A stretch of DNA of 44,452 nt from positions 1-44,452 of the IMG/VR virus record IMGVR_UViG_3300009151_000120; one strand, written 5' to 3'. The notes beneath the pieces were generated by a model. The model was not told where the DNA came from. It searched no databases and saw only the letters and a list, made by a program, of their open reading frames with translations. The position numbers and the translations under genes were made by a program. The stretch is from a virus. Below, piece after piece: positions 16,565 through 24,514 of the stretch. The stretch's first letter is position 1. Each line of letters starts with the position of its first letter.

Positions 16565-18252
16565 TAGTTACCTACCTTAGTTTTAAGAGCAGCTAATTCT
16601 GCTTTGGTTGCGTCAAGGTCTGTTTTGAGTTCCTTGATTGCGCCAATTAATACTGGAATAATATCAGTGTATCTTAAAGCAAGATACTTAGTTTTATCAA
16701 CGCTATCATCTGGTAAAGTATTCTCGTCAACAATCTCAGGAATAACTTCTAAAACATTTTGCGCCAAAAGACCTATGTGAACTTTTTTATTTTCATCAGA
16801 TTTAAAAGTATACTTAACAGGATTAAGTTGTAAAATATGATCCAGTGGATTTTCGTAATCACCAACAATATCTTTTAATCTTGCGTCTGAATATGAAGAC
16901 CATGATGTTGGTGATGCATATGGTAAGTAAACACCAGAAGAAGCATTTCCAAACTGAACTGCATTATCAGTACCGATTCCAAATACCTTTAGAGTGTTTC
17001 CTGTACCTGGACTTGCGGCACCCATGCCAATTTGACCAGTAGCGAGAATTGATACAAGAGCACCACCGCCAGCAGAAGATATCTGAACTCCAGGTGTGGA
17101 GGTTGCATCTGTCGCACCAAAATATACTGTTCCACCACTTTCAGAATATCTAGCACCAACAGCATAAACTTCACTGGAAGCGGCAAAGAATGAACGACCA
17201 CCAACCACAGTGAATTTACCAGATAATGTAGTTGTACCAATTAATACACCACCACCTTCTGGTTGAAGCATTAAATTCTTGGCAGATGTTCCTGCTGCGT
17301 TACAACCTTGAATACTACCAACAGCGAAATCACTACCAATTAATACACCACCATCATTTCCTACGTCAGCAAATAATCCACCTTGCGCAGTGGATAATTT
17401 CATTGCAGAAGGTGAATTAGTTACAAATCTTCTGCCAGGTGCAGCGGAATTAATTCCAACATTACCAGCAGCAGTGATACGCATACGTTCTGTGGCATTA
17501 GTTGTAAGTACCATTGGTGTATTTGATTCATTATGTAAAATATATGAATCTACATTACTACCAACAAACCACGATGATCCAGAAGATGCTGTATTTCTAA
17601 TAGTAGAACCAGCACCACCAGCAACATGCAATTTTGACGATGGTGAAGCAGTGCCGATACCAATATTGGCACTGGCATCTTGATACAGTCCAAGAATATT
17701 ATTACTTTGAACTTGTAGTGGTGTCGCACCAGATGGCGAGTTAATGATACCACCAGTTTGCGGAATCGCATTGCTCACAGAACTAACTGATAGCGACTCA
17801 ACAGTTACTAGATCGCTTAGTGAGCAAGAGTTGTTTAGTATAACAGAAGTTCCGCTTGATGCTGTGTAGTCTCCGCTGGCCAAACGAATACCATTGCGGT
17901 ATACATTAATGTAACCAACAGTATAGGATGGAGTTGAGAAAGTTGTTTGGTTTTGTGTAGCAGTGAACTCAGTCACTGTACGATAAGCAGTGGTTGTTAC
18001 ACCAGAAGCAGGTATGCCAAGGTAACGAATGGAAATATTACCAGTGCCCAGCGGAGGTGCCGATGAAAAGGTAAGTGTTGTTCCATTAACTGCGTATGTT
18101 GTTGGATCCTGAAGAACACCAGAGATAGCAACAAGTGCCGATGAAGTGTTTGCTGGAGCAACCGACATTGTAAATGCTGTGGTTGAAGCATTTCCGCTGA
18201 AAGAATCAGTTACGAATGCAGCGGTAGTCGGACTTGATCCAATATATGACAT
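16564..18252 (-). CDS. tail fibre with S74 intramolecular chaperone (562 aa)
   Basis: N-terminal module of about 200 residues (MSYIGSSPTTAAFVTDSF, SSALVAISGVLQDPTTYAV, VGYINVYRNGIRLASGDYT) is shared with the 453-aa protein upstream. Then GIGTASPSSKLHVAGGAG-type repeats, and residues 455-562 form an S74 chaperone: SDARLKDIVGDYENPLDHIL, HIGLLAQNVLEVIPEIV, LALRYTDIIPVLIGAIKEL and a coiled-coil end. In this family the chaperone trimerises the fibre and cuts itself off before the SD of SDxRLK, with that Ser and the Lys as catalytic residues; both are present (S455, K460). No small partner gene follows. Confidence 0.88.
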   Translation of the reverse strand: MSYIGSSPTTAAFVTDSFSGNASTTAFTMSVAPANTSSALVAISGVLQDPTTYAVNGTTLTFSSAPPLGTGNISIRYLGIPASGVTTTAYRTVTEFTATQNQTTFSTPSYTVGYINVYRNGIRLASGDYTASSGTSVILNNSCSLSDLVTVESLSVSSVSNAIPQTGGIINSPSGATPLQVQSNNILGLYQDASANIGIGTASPSSKLHVAGGAGSTIRNTASSGSSWFVGSNVDSYILHNESNTPMVLTTNATERMRITAAGNVGINSAAPGRRFVTNSPSAMKLSTAQGGLFADVGNDGGVLIGSDFAVGSIQGCNAAGTSAKNLMLQPEGGGVLIGTTTLSGKFTVVGGRSFFAASSEVYAVGARYSESGGTVYFGATDATSTPGVQISSAGGGALVSILATGQIGMGAASPGTGNTLKVFGIGTDNAVQFGNASSGVYLPYASPTSWSSYSDARLKDIVGDYENPLDHILQLNPVKYTFKSDENKKVHIGLLAQNVLEVIPEIVDENTLPDDSVDKTKYLALRYTDIIPVLIGAIKELKTDLDATKAELAALKTKVGN

Positions 18253-18276
18253 TTATGGTCTCTTTATTATTCTCTA

Positions 18277-18528
18277 TTATTTAGGTGCTTGTTCAGCAAC
18301 CTGTGCTTCATAGGCAGCGATGACTTCTGTAGTCCATGCAGCTGCAGCAATCGCTTGAACATTTGCTGGCATTGATGAAACATCGCTACCTGGAGCGAAT
18401 GACCAGCGATGATAGGAAGAAGATAATTGCTTACCATCTTCCATGATGCGTGTTATTTCACGAACTTGTAGAATACCATTTTCCACAATTTCGATTTTAT
18501 CAATTGCTTGTTCTTTTGTTAAACTCAT
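18277..18528 (-). CDS. small fibre-partner protein (83 aa)
   Basis: The start is set at ATG 18528 (MSLTKEQAIDKIEIVENG), preceded by AAGGA; an upstream ATG at 18558 lacks a good site. The body SSSYHRWSFAPGSDVSSMPA, then AAAWTTEVIAAYEAQVAEQ, is a pattern found in small proteins beside phage fibre genes. It lies between the 453-aa fibre, which has no S74 domain and is its likely client, and the 562-aa fibre, which has one. Predicted helical C-terminus. Function inferred only. Confidence 0.76.
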   Translation of the reverse strand: MSLTKEQAIDKIEIVENGILQVREITRIMEDGKQLSSSYHRWSFAPGSDVSSMPANVQAIAAAAWTTEVIAAYEAQVAEQAPK

Positions 18529-18549
18529 TTCATTTTCCTTTTGTGTCCG

Positions 18550-18569
18550 ACTAATCAATCCAGATTAGT
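18550..18569 (-). other. short intergenic stem-loop
   Basis: ACTAATC and GATTAGT form a perfect 7-bp stem with a six-base loop on either strand, in the gap between the 453-aa fibre and its partner gene. It is AT-rich and has no T tract, so a terminator is unlikely. It may modulate translation of the small gene or be chance. Confidence 0.35.
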
Positions 18570-18573
18570 TAAT

Positions 18574-19935
18574 TTAAGTTGATGTTTGATAGCAAAAACA
18601 TGCTCTCACGAAACAATTAGTTGCCATATCAGTTACATTTAAATTACCATTATCAAGAGTACCATTTGCAGCAGTACGATATTTAGCATTAGCTGATGTA
18701 CCACCAAGGTCTAAACTGTTAATTGTATTAGTTCCCCATGACCCTGCCAAATGAACAGTAACTCCTTGATTTTGATTTGACACACCATCTGTATTGAATG
18801 GAAATCCTTGCAGTCTTAAAAACCCGCTTCCACCAGAATAAGCAGATACTTGAATAAAAAACTGAACATATACCATTCTTCCTATTTTTGTGTATCTTCC
18901 ACCAGTGTCTGCTGCATATGTTATAGAACCAAAATTAGTTGTCGCAGGACTCCAAAATGGTGTCCATGTACCTTCTTCATAATCATCTAGCGTATTCGCA
19001 TCAGCAGATGCAGATTGAGTAGCTGGGAATGTAACACCTTGGGAAACTTGAAAGTTTGAACCACTAGCATTTGCTGAATTCAATCCAACAAGCATTCGAC
19101 CACTGTTATCAATAACCATGCGCCATGCGCCAGCAGTTTCATCATAGATAACAAAGTATCCACCAGTAAATCCTTGAACACCACCAAGAGCACCGACCCT
19201 AAACATACGATCTGAGTTCTTATATAGAGTGGCAGCATTATATCCATTGGTGGTTGCACTACTATCAATTAATTGATAAACATTACCTGCACTTGCAGCA
19301 CTTGCAACATGAAGTTTCTGTAAAGGTGAAGCAGTACCAATACCCACATTGGCACTTGAGTCTTGATATATACCAACAGCACTATTGCTTTGAACTTGTA
19401 GCGCAACAGCACCTGAAGGTGCATTAATTACACCACCAGTTTGTGGTAACGCATTAGTAACTGAAGTTATATAGAAAGATTCAATGGCAACTAAATCGCT
19501 GACACCTGCTGCGTTGTTCAGCACAACAGAAGTTCCATTGGTTGCTGTAAAGTCAGCAGTGCCAAGTCGTGACCCATTGCGATACACATTAATGTATCCA
19601 ACAGTGTAAGATGGTGGTGAGAAAGTTGTTTGACCAGCAGTGGCAGTGAACTCAGTAAGAGTTCGGTACGCTGTTGTTGTTATACCAGAAGCAGGTATGC
19701 CTAGATAACGAACAGAAATATTACCAGTACCAAGTGGTGGTGCTGAAGAGAATGTCAGTGATGTTCCGCTAACAGCATAGGTTGTTGGATCCTGAAGAAC
19801 ACCTGAGATAGCAACAAGCGCAGAGGAAGGATTGGCAGGTGCCACAGACATTGTGAATACTGTGGTTGACGCATTACCATTAAAGGAATCCGTAACGAAT
19901 GCTGTAGAGGTTGGACTTGAGCCAATATATGCCAT
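18574..19935 (-). CDS. tail fibre, twin of the S74 fibre but with a different tip (453 aa)
   Basis: Residues 1-200 (MAYIGSSPTSTAFVTDSF, SALVAISGVLQDPTTYAV, VGYINVYRNGSRLGTADFT, GIGTASPLQKLHVASAAS) match the 562-aa fibre closely, while the distal half is unrelated. The tip carries DDYEEGTWTPFW, YTKIGRMVYVQFFIQ and FLRLQGFPFNTDG, a pattern common in phage fibre heads. No S74 chaperone is present; a separate small gene follows instead. This is a clear N-terminal anchor with an exchanged tip. A promoter-like AATAAATA lies 26 bases above the ATG. Confidence 0.84.
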   Translation of the reverse strand: MAYIGSSPTSTAFVTDSFNGNASTTVFTMSVAPANPSSALVAISGVLQDPTTYAVSGTSLTFSSAPPLGTGNISVRYLGIPASGITTTAYRTLTEFTATAGQTTFSPPSYTVGYINVYRNGSRLGTADFTATNGTSVVLNNAAGVSDLVAIESFYITSVTNALPQTGGVINAPSGAVALQVQSNSAVGIYQDSSANVGIGTASPLQKLHVASAASAGNVYQLIDSSATTNGYNAATLYKNSDRMFRVGALGGVQGFTGGYFVIYDETAGAWRMVIDNSGRMLVGLNSANASGSNFQVSQGVTFPATQSASADANTLDDYEEGTWTPFWSPATTNFGSITYAADTGGRYTKIGRMVYVQFFIQVSAYSGGSGFLRLQGFPFNTDGVSNQNQGVTVHLAGSWGTNTINSLDLGGTSANAKYRTAANGTLDNGNLNVTDMATNCFVRACFCYQTST

Positions 19936-19960
19936 TGATAGTCTCTTTAGGTTTCTTTAG

Positions 19961-19968
19961 TATTTATT
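19961..19968 (-). promoter_or_regulatory. late promoter-like AATAAATA
   Basis: One mismatch from TATAAATA on the minus strand, 26 bases above the 453-aa fibre start, the same spacing as at 7387-7394. It overlaps the last codons of the 51-aa gene. Base composition alone would give several such matches in the window, so support comes mainly from position. Confidence 0.4.
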
Positions 19969-20119
19969 CGTCGGCAGGAAGTGGTTCATTACCTTCTGCA
20001 ACCCATGCTAGGTATGCTTGGTAATCAGTGTTAGCTGGGTCAAATGGAATGGACATTTTTCCATCTAATACAACACAACATTCATTTCCCAAAAAATCTT
20101 TATATAATTTATATGTCAT
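19964..20119 (-). CDS. adhesin partner protein, DPxNRDY family (51 aa)
   Basis: A 51-codon frame read from the sequence: MTYKLYKDFLGNECCVVLDG at the start and GKMSIPFDPANTDYQAYLAW with VAEGNEPLPADE at the end. It is the most compact of the seven family members and keeps the full core. Its ATG lies one base after the stop of the 341-aa adhesin, with GGAG seven bases upstream. It carries an unusual adjacent Cys pair. Role inferred as partner of that adhesin. Confidence 0.85.
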   Translation of the reverse strand: MTYKLYKDFLGNECCVVLDGKMSIPFDPANTDYQAYLAWVAEGNEPLPADE

Positions 20120-20120
20120 T

Positions 20121-21146
20121 TTATAACTCCGCAGAACCAGCAAAATAATAACTACCTGAATTATCTACACAAAGGAGAGTTGCATATCCAGCATTAAAAT
20201 AACCAGTGCCGCTAACATTAACATCAATCATTGATGATAATAATCCAGCATAAGTTGTAGCTAAAGCATTCAATAATATTCCGTTCGCATTACTTTGCAA
20301 TATGTATAAATTTCCTGAAAAACTATAAGAAGGAGAAGCTCTCATTTGAACAGGATTTTGTATGTGAATTCTTGCTGTATAAGAATTATATGCCATTCCA
20401 GCTCCTACTGAAGGAATTCCATAACCACCAGTTGTTTTCCAATAATACCTCTGACACAAAGCCAACTCAGTACCGTAAGGACGATACTCAAAGGGTGTTG
20501 CGGTACTGCCTTTTTCTAGTTGTATTCCTGTAATTAAGAATGTTGCTGTTACCGAAGCAGACGGTATGAATAAAACAATTGACATTCCATTTGTAACATT
20601 AGAAGGTAATGTGTATGTAAATGTGTAACGAGTCCATGATGCAGGCATGGTGGCGACAACATTTGTTTCAACAATAGTTGTGCTAGATGTATAATTGTCC
20701 ACTGCAGTTGGATAAGCCAAATTAATATTAAGCGCACTAGAAGTACCAGAAGTTTGTTTTACATAAAATGAAACAGTTATTGCCTGACTAGCGCAGTCTG
20801 CAATATTGACAGACTCAATGCGTTGAGTAATTCCAGGATATGCGGTAGACGAAGCAGCATTGCTAAATGAATATGTAAATCCCGCTGGAACATCAGTAGA
20901 ACGTGTTATTGTTCCTGAAGATGCATTACCATAAAATCTATCGGCTGTATATGTTGAAACACCGCTACTTGTAAAAGAAGTGCCTCTCTGCCAAATTCCA
21001 ATCGCACCATTGATAAGGCGATTGCGCATTCCAAACTCTGCACCACTATTTGCCATCTTTGCTGGAGTGATACTTGTGTCTTGAATATCAGCAGTGCCAA
21101 CTGTACCATCGGCAAGAGCATTAGTACCTATTGTTGAGATTGCCAT
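20121..21146 (-). CDS. tail adhesin, ING motif plus CBM-like domain (341 aa)
   Basis: N-terminal module MAISTIGTNALADGTVGT, then DTSITPAKMANSGAEFG, is shared in part with the 390-aa twin upstream. The motif reads MRNRLINGAIGIWQRGTSFT...YTADRF; the body has QRIESVNIADC, ITVSFYVKQTSGT, LITGIQLEKGSTATPFEYR and YGTELALCQRYY, and the end is GSAEL. The preceding small gene supplies a GAGGAA ribosome-binding site through its last codons. Probable receptor-binding protein, ligand unknown. Confidence 0.82.
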   Translation of the reverse strand: MAISTIGTNALADGTVGTADIQDTSITPAKMANSGAEFGMRNRLINGAIGIWQRGTSFTSSGVSTYTADRFYGNASSGTITRSTDVPAGFTYSFSNAASSTAYPGITQRIESVNIADCASQAITVSFYVKQTSGTSSALNINLAYPTAVDNYTSSTTIVETNVVATMPASWTRYTFTYTLPSNVTNGMSIVLFIPSASVTATFLITGIQLEKGSTATPFEYRPYGTELALCQRYYWKTTGGYGIPSVGAGMAYNSYTARIHIQNPVQMRASPSYSFSGNLYILQSNANGILLNALATTYAGLLSSMIDVNVSGTGYFNAGYATLLCVDNSGSYYFAGSAEL

Positions 21147-21147
21147 A

Positions 21148-21342
21148 TTATTCCTCGTCCGCTGGTTCAGGATCGTTGCCTGCTTCGACCCATGTTAGGT
21201 ATGCTTGATAATCTTTACTATCTTCATTGAAGTACACATATGCGGTGTCTCTTAATCTGAGAACAGCATTTTTTTCCACTTTAAGTTCACCAACTTTATT
21301 TAAGTGGTTATCGTAATCATAATATCCTATTAATTTATACAT
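21148..21342 (-). CDS. adhesin partner protein, DPxNRDY family (64 aa)
   Basis: MYKLIGYYDYDNHLNKVGEL opens the protein and VYFNEDSKDYQAYLTW with VEAGNDPEPADEE closes it. The Pro-Asn pair of the usual core is replaced (NEDSKDY), the most diverged version of the motif among those keeping the W..xGN end. The ATG follows directly on the stop of the 390-aa adhesin. Its last codons contain the ribosome-binding site for the next adhesin gene. Confidence 0.82.
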   Translation of the reverse strand: MYKLIGYYDYDNHLNKVGELKVEKNAVLRLRDTAYVYFNEDSKDYQAYLTWVEAGNDPEPADEE

Positions 21343-22515
21343 TTATAACTCCGCATCAGCCGTATAGTGAACATAATTCCAAGCACTTGCTTGGCTGCCT
21401 GTTGGCCGCATAAAAAAACCACTATGACTTGTATTAAATGGTGTACCAGAACCCCACCAACTACCTCCATTAGAAATTCCTTGCGCTGAACCAGCACCAC
21501 CATATGTGTATGAATGTGTATTTGCTGTTCCTGCGCCATCCCAAATATTAATTGTTCCTGGAGTTGTTCTCATTTTAACAGGAAATTTAACATTTCCATA
21601 AGCACCACCAAGTCCAGAAGCACCTTGAAATCCAGCAACTTCCATTCCAACTTGTGTTGCTGTGCCTGGAACAACATTGTCGTTATAAGATTTTGAATAA
21701 TACCTCTGACATAGTACCAACTCAGCACCATATGAACGATACTCAAAAGGAGTTGCTGTTGGACCAGCTTCTAGTTGCATCTGAGAAACTTCGTAGTAGC
21801 TGCCAGTAGTTGATAGTCCACCAAAAGAAAAGAAAACCTGAGCACCATTGGCAACACCAGTTCTCGATGCCCAGCTGGTATCAGTCAAAGTAAAGTAGTA
21901 CCATGTATCTGCTGTTGTAAGTGTTAAAGTGCTGGCAGATGCAGTACCATTACCACTGATAGTATTATTTGCAGTGAAAATAGCACCGAGCGAATTATAG
22001 GATGCGTAGTTATCAAGAGCAGTTGGTGTAATTAAATTTAAAGAAACTGAAGAAGCAGCATTTCCTGTTCGTTTAATCCAACCACTTACAGTTATGGAAC
22101 CAGCGGCAAGTGCTGCTCTACCATTAACAGCCTCAACTCTTTGATCTAGATACGCAGAAGATCCACTTGTTTGTCCAGCAACACGCATTGAGTATGTAGA
22201 ATTACTATTCGGCACATTGGTACTTCTTGACCAAGATCCAGCAATGCTAGCATCAAAGTGACCACCCCAACGATCAGCATGACCATAAAGCCAAATACCA
22301 CCTGGATATGTGTAGGATGTTCCACGTTGCCAAATATCAAAGTTGCCATTGATAAACATATTGCGCATACCCAACTCTCTACCAGAGTTTGCCATCTTGG
22401 CTGGAGTAATACTGGCATCAGCATGTGAAGCAGTTGCCACTGCACTTGACGCAATCTTTGTAGTTGTTATTGCGCTATCGGCAAGTCCATTGGAACCAAG
22501 TTGTGTAACTGCCAT
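21343..22515 (-). CDS. tail adhesin, ING motif plus CBM-like domain (390 aa)
   Basis: N-terminal module MAVTQLGSNGLADSAITTTK, with DASITPAKMANSGRELG shared with the 341-aa twin. The motif reads MRNMFINGNFDIWQRGTSYT...HADRW, diverged at the ING.M position. The body has DQRVEAVNGRAALAAG, ITVSGWIKRTGNAAS, VSQMQLEAGPTATPFEYR and YGAELVLCQRYY; the Gly-rich tip ends TADAEL. The ATG overlaps the upstream partner's stop (TAATG), with GGAG in the preceding codons. Confidence 0.82.
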   Translation of the reverse strand: MAVTQLGSNGLADSAITTTKIASSAVATASHADASITPAKMANSGRELGMRNMFINGNFDIWQRGTSYTYPGGIWLYGHADRWGGHFDASIAGSWSRSTNVPNSNSTYSMRVAGQTSGSSAYLDQRVEAVNGRAALAAGSITVSGWIKRTGNAASSVSLNLITPTALDNYASYNSLGAIFTANNTISGNGTASASTLTLTTADTWYYFTLTDTSWASRTGVANGAQVFFSFGGLSTTGSYYEVSQMQLEAGPTATPFEYRSYGAELVLCQRYYSKSYNDNVVPGTATQVGMEVAGFQGASGLGGAYGNVKFPVKMRTTPGTINIWDGAGTANTHSYTYGGAGSAQGISNGGSWWGSGTPFNTSHSGFFMRPTGSQASAWNYVHYTADAEL

Positions 22516-22676
22516 TATTTCTCCGTATCTGCTGGGAGTGGTGTATTACCTTCAGCAAGCCATTTAAGGTATTCCCTATAATCTCTGTTATTATTGTCAA
22601 TAGGAATACAAGCATTGTCACTAAGTCTAATAATAACTAGAGACTTACCATTCCAAGGTGTTGATAATTTATACAT
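22515..22676 (-). CDS. adhesin partner protein, DPxNRDY family (53 aa)
   Basis: The start is set at ATG 22676 (MYKLSTPWNGKSLVIIRLSD), two bases after the adhesin stop; the longer frame to 22712 lies in the adhesin gene. The core IPIDNNNRDYREYLKWLAEG ends in NTPLPADTEK. Proteins of this family share the order MYKL, a short strand pair, I.R..D.A.IP, then the NRDY helix. It pairs with the 429-aa adhesin. Confidence 0.82.
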   Translation of the reverse strand: MYKLSTPWNGKSLVIIRLSDNACIPIDNNNRDYREYLKWLAEGNTPLPADTEK

Positions 22677-22678
22677 TT

Positions 22679-23968
22679 TTATAACTCCGCATCTGCAGCC
22701 GCAAAGCCCCAATAAAAAGCACCAGCAGTAAGACCCGTACTATCGAGTCTAGCAAATCCAGTATAACCAGCACCCCACGGTGTTGAAACTGTAACATCAG
22801 TATTACTTAAATTTGCCCACTTACCAGCACCAGTTCCATTCCAAGAATAATATTGTACTGTTGCTGATGTTCTCTTAGGTACTGAAAATTTCCAATGACA
22901 AGCAATGTTAGTAGTACTTGTTGCAACACCAGTTAATGCATTAGCTGTATTTGGATTAACTCTATTAGGTGCTTCATCATCTTGATATGTTTTTTCATAA
23001 TATCTCATACACAAAAGTTTTTCAGCACCATAAGGTCTGTAATCAAAGTTAGTTGCTGTTGCGCCTTTTTCTAACTGAAGACCAGTGATATAAAGAGAAT
23101 CATCTGCTCCAGCAGTACCTGTTGGGTTATAGAAAAATAATGTTGATAATTCTAAAGCAATTGAACTTAAATTAGCAGTTACAGTATATTTTGTCCAAGT
23201 TGTTGTTGGCGTAAAAGTATATGTAGCAGCAGAAGTGTATCCAGTCCAACTACCAAGAGAAGCTGCGGTTCCTTGATCAGCAACAGTTCCTGTATTAATG
23301 TATACACCAGTGCTTCCTGATGAAAAATTGGCACCTGCTTTTGCCCAGAATGTTAATGTTATTGTTTGACCTGCTAGATCAAGCATATTATTTGATTCAA
23401 TTATTTGTTGGAAAAATACAGCACTTGTTCCTGTGTTTGAAGCAGTGCGCTGTACTTGTGCGCTATATGGAAATCCAGTACCAGTTGGAATGCTTGAATT
23501 TCTTGATACCGTAGTTGAACTATTTGCAGAATATACAACCCAGCGATCTGCAGTATATGCAAAAGTAGAACCAGCGACAGTAAAACTAGTACCTCTTTGC
23601 CAAATACCCATACCACCATTCATAATACGATTCTTGAACCCATAGATATTACTTTGCATATCTGAGGTCAAAGAAGAATAGGAAACGCTGTTTGCGGCAG
23701 GAGCAACAACCTGAGTAGTTGTTGCCATATAACGAACATAGATATTGTTAGTTCCGCTCAGTGGAGCAGAAGTAAAGGTGATAACACTTCCGCTCAGTGT
23801 ATAAGCATCAGTTGGTCGTTGAACCACGTTATCAACAACAACCAAAATATCATTGATCGTGGCCACTGAACGTGACAGTGTAAACGCTGTAGCTGAACCT
23901 GTTCCACTGTAGTAATCTATATTGGAAGTAAAACTTTGCGAAGTTGGTGTATTACCAAGGTAAGCCAT
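22679..23968 (-). CDS. tail adhesin with YLGNTP N-terminal module and ING motif (429 aa)
   Basis: The first 120 residues (MAYLGNTPTSQSFTSNIDYY, AFTLSRSVATINDILVVVDN, VQRPTDAYTLSG) form a longer anchor related in plan to the YIGSSPT module of the 453- and 562-aa fibres, joined to the ING-type adhesin: FKNRIMNGGMGIWQRGTSFT...YTADRW, ITLTFWAKAGANF, ITGLQLEKGATATNFDYR, YGAEKLLCMRYY and a tip ending AADAEL. It is a natural chimera of the two fibre classes in this window. Partner gene follows after two bases. Confidence 0.84.
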   Translation of the reverse strand: MAYLGNTPTSQSFTSNIDYYSGTGSATAFTLSRSVATINDILVVVDNVVQRPTDAYTLSGSVITFTSAPLSGTNNIYVRYMATTTQVVAPAANSVSYSSLTSDMQSNIYGFKNRIMNGGMGIWQRGTSFTVAGSTFAYTADRWVVYSANSSTTVSRNSSIPTGTGFPYSAQVQRTASNTGTSAVFFQQIIESNNMLDLAGQTITLTFWAKAGANFSSGSTGVYINTGTVADQGTAASLGSWTGYTSAATYTFTPTTTWTKYTVTANLSSIALELSTLFFYNPTGTAGADDSLYITGLQLEKGATATNFDYRPYGAEKLLCMRYYEKTYQDDEAPNRVNPNTANALTGVATSTTNIACHWKFSVPKRTSATVQYYSWNGTGAGKWANLSNTDVTVSTPWGAGYTGFARLDSTGLTAGAFYWGFAAADAEL

Positions 23969-23978
23969 GGTCTACTCC

Positions 23979-24305
23979 TTATGTAATTTGCAGCACTGAT
24001 ACAATGGCATCTGCCGAAGAAGCTACACTGGAAAGAACTTTAAATGCATCACTGGTGTTTAACACAAGTTTACCGTCTCCTCCAAATAATGCCAAGGATC
24101 CGCCGACAGGAACAGTTGCCTGACTAACAATATAGTAGTCAACGGCAGAAGCAGTAACAAGTACGCTAACGCTGATCGGTGAGGATGTAGTGTTTGCCAC
24201 TGTTAAACCAATAACAGTAGTTTGAGTAGATGCGCCAGCTGTTAGCAGAGTAGAAGCAGAAGTTCCTACACCTTTAGCGACATATCGAGTGAATGTATTT
24301 GCCAT
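23979..24305 (-). CDS. small structural protein (108 aa)
   Basis: MANTFTRYVAKGVGTSASTL, then VIGLTVANTTSSPISVSVLV, YYIVSQATVPVGGSLALFGG and KVLSSVASSADAIVSVLQIT. The beta-strand-rich sequence and the NTT/VPVGGSL layout match small virion proteins found beside fibres in many tailed phages, possibly a decoration or baseplate-appendage subunit. No catalytic or membrane features are seen. It sits between short fibre genes in a tightly spaced run and has an AAGGA ribosome-binding site. Confidence 0.76.
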   Translation of the reverse strand: MANTFTRYVAKGVGTSASTLLTAGASTQTTVIGLTVANTTSSPISVSVLVTASAVDYYIVSQATVPVGGSLALFGGDGKLVLNTSDAFKVLSSVASSADAIVSVLQIT

Positions 24306-24316
24306 TTAGTTTTCCT

Positions 24317-24514
24317 TTAACCCAGCGCAACTGATAACGCAACAGCTGTACCACCAGCATCAAGCTGAGTCCAGGCTGTACCATCATAGTACTCTAGTTG
24401 ATTTAGTGATGTATTAAATCTAAACATACCTTGAACAGCAGTTGGTCTGTTCGCAGTGGTGTCAGAGGGTAGCGTTACCGCTTTCTGCCCTAGTAGGGAG
24501 CCATCTGTTGCCAT
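24317..24514 (-). CDS. short fibre-type protein with YDGTAW motif (65 aa)
   Basis: MATDGSLLGQKAVTLPSDTT, then GMFRFNTSLNQLEYYDGTAW and a short Gly/Ala tail. The FRFNTS...YYDGTAW motif also occurs within the 929-aa fibre and the 204-aa fibre, where it precedes the distal domain. Here the module stands alone without shaft or head. It may be a minor virion protein, or the remnant N-terminus of a fibre whose tip was lost. The ATG overlaps the stop of the 208-aa S74 protein (TAATG). Confidence 0.72.
   Translation of the reverse strand: MATDGSLLGQKAVTLPSDTTANRPTAVQGMFRFNTSLNQLEYYDGTAWTQLDAGGTAVALSVALG

Noticed and set aside
13603-22676. TATAAATT at the starts of several small genes (MYKL codons at 14091, 21342, 22676)
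   Set aside because: The match arises from codons for Tyr-Lys-Leu right after ATG and lies downstream of the start codon, so it cannot be the gene's promoter.
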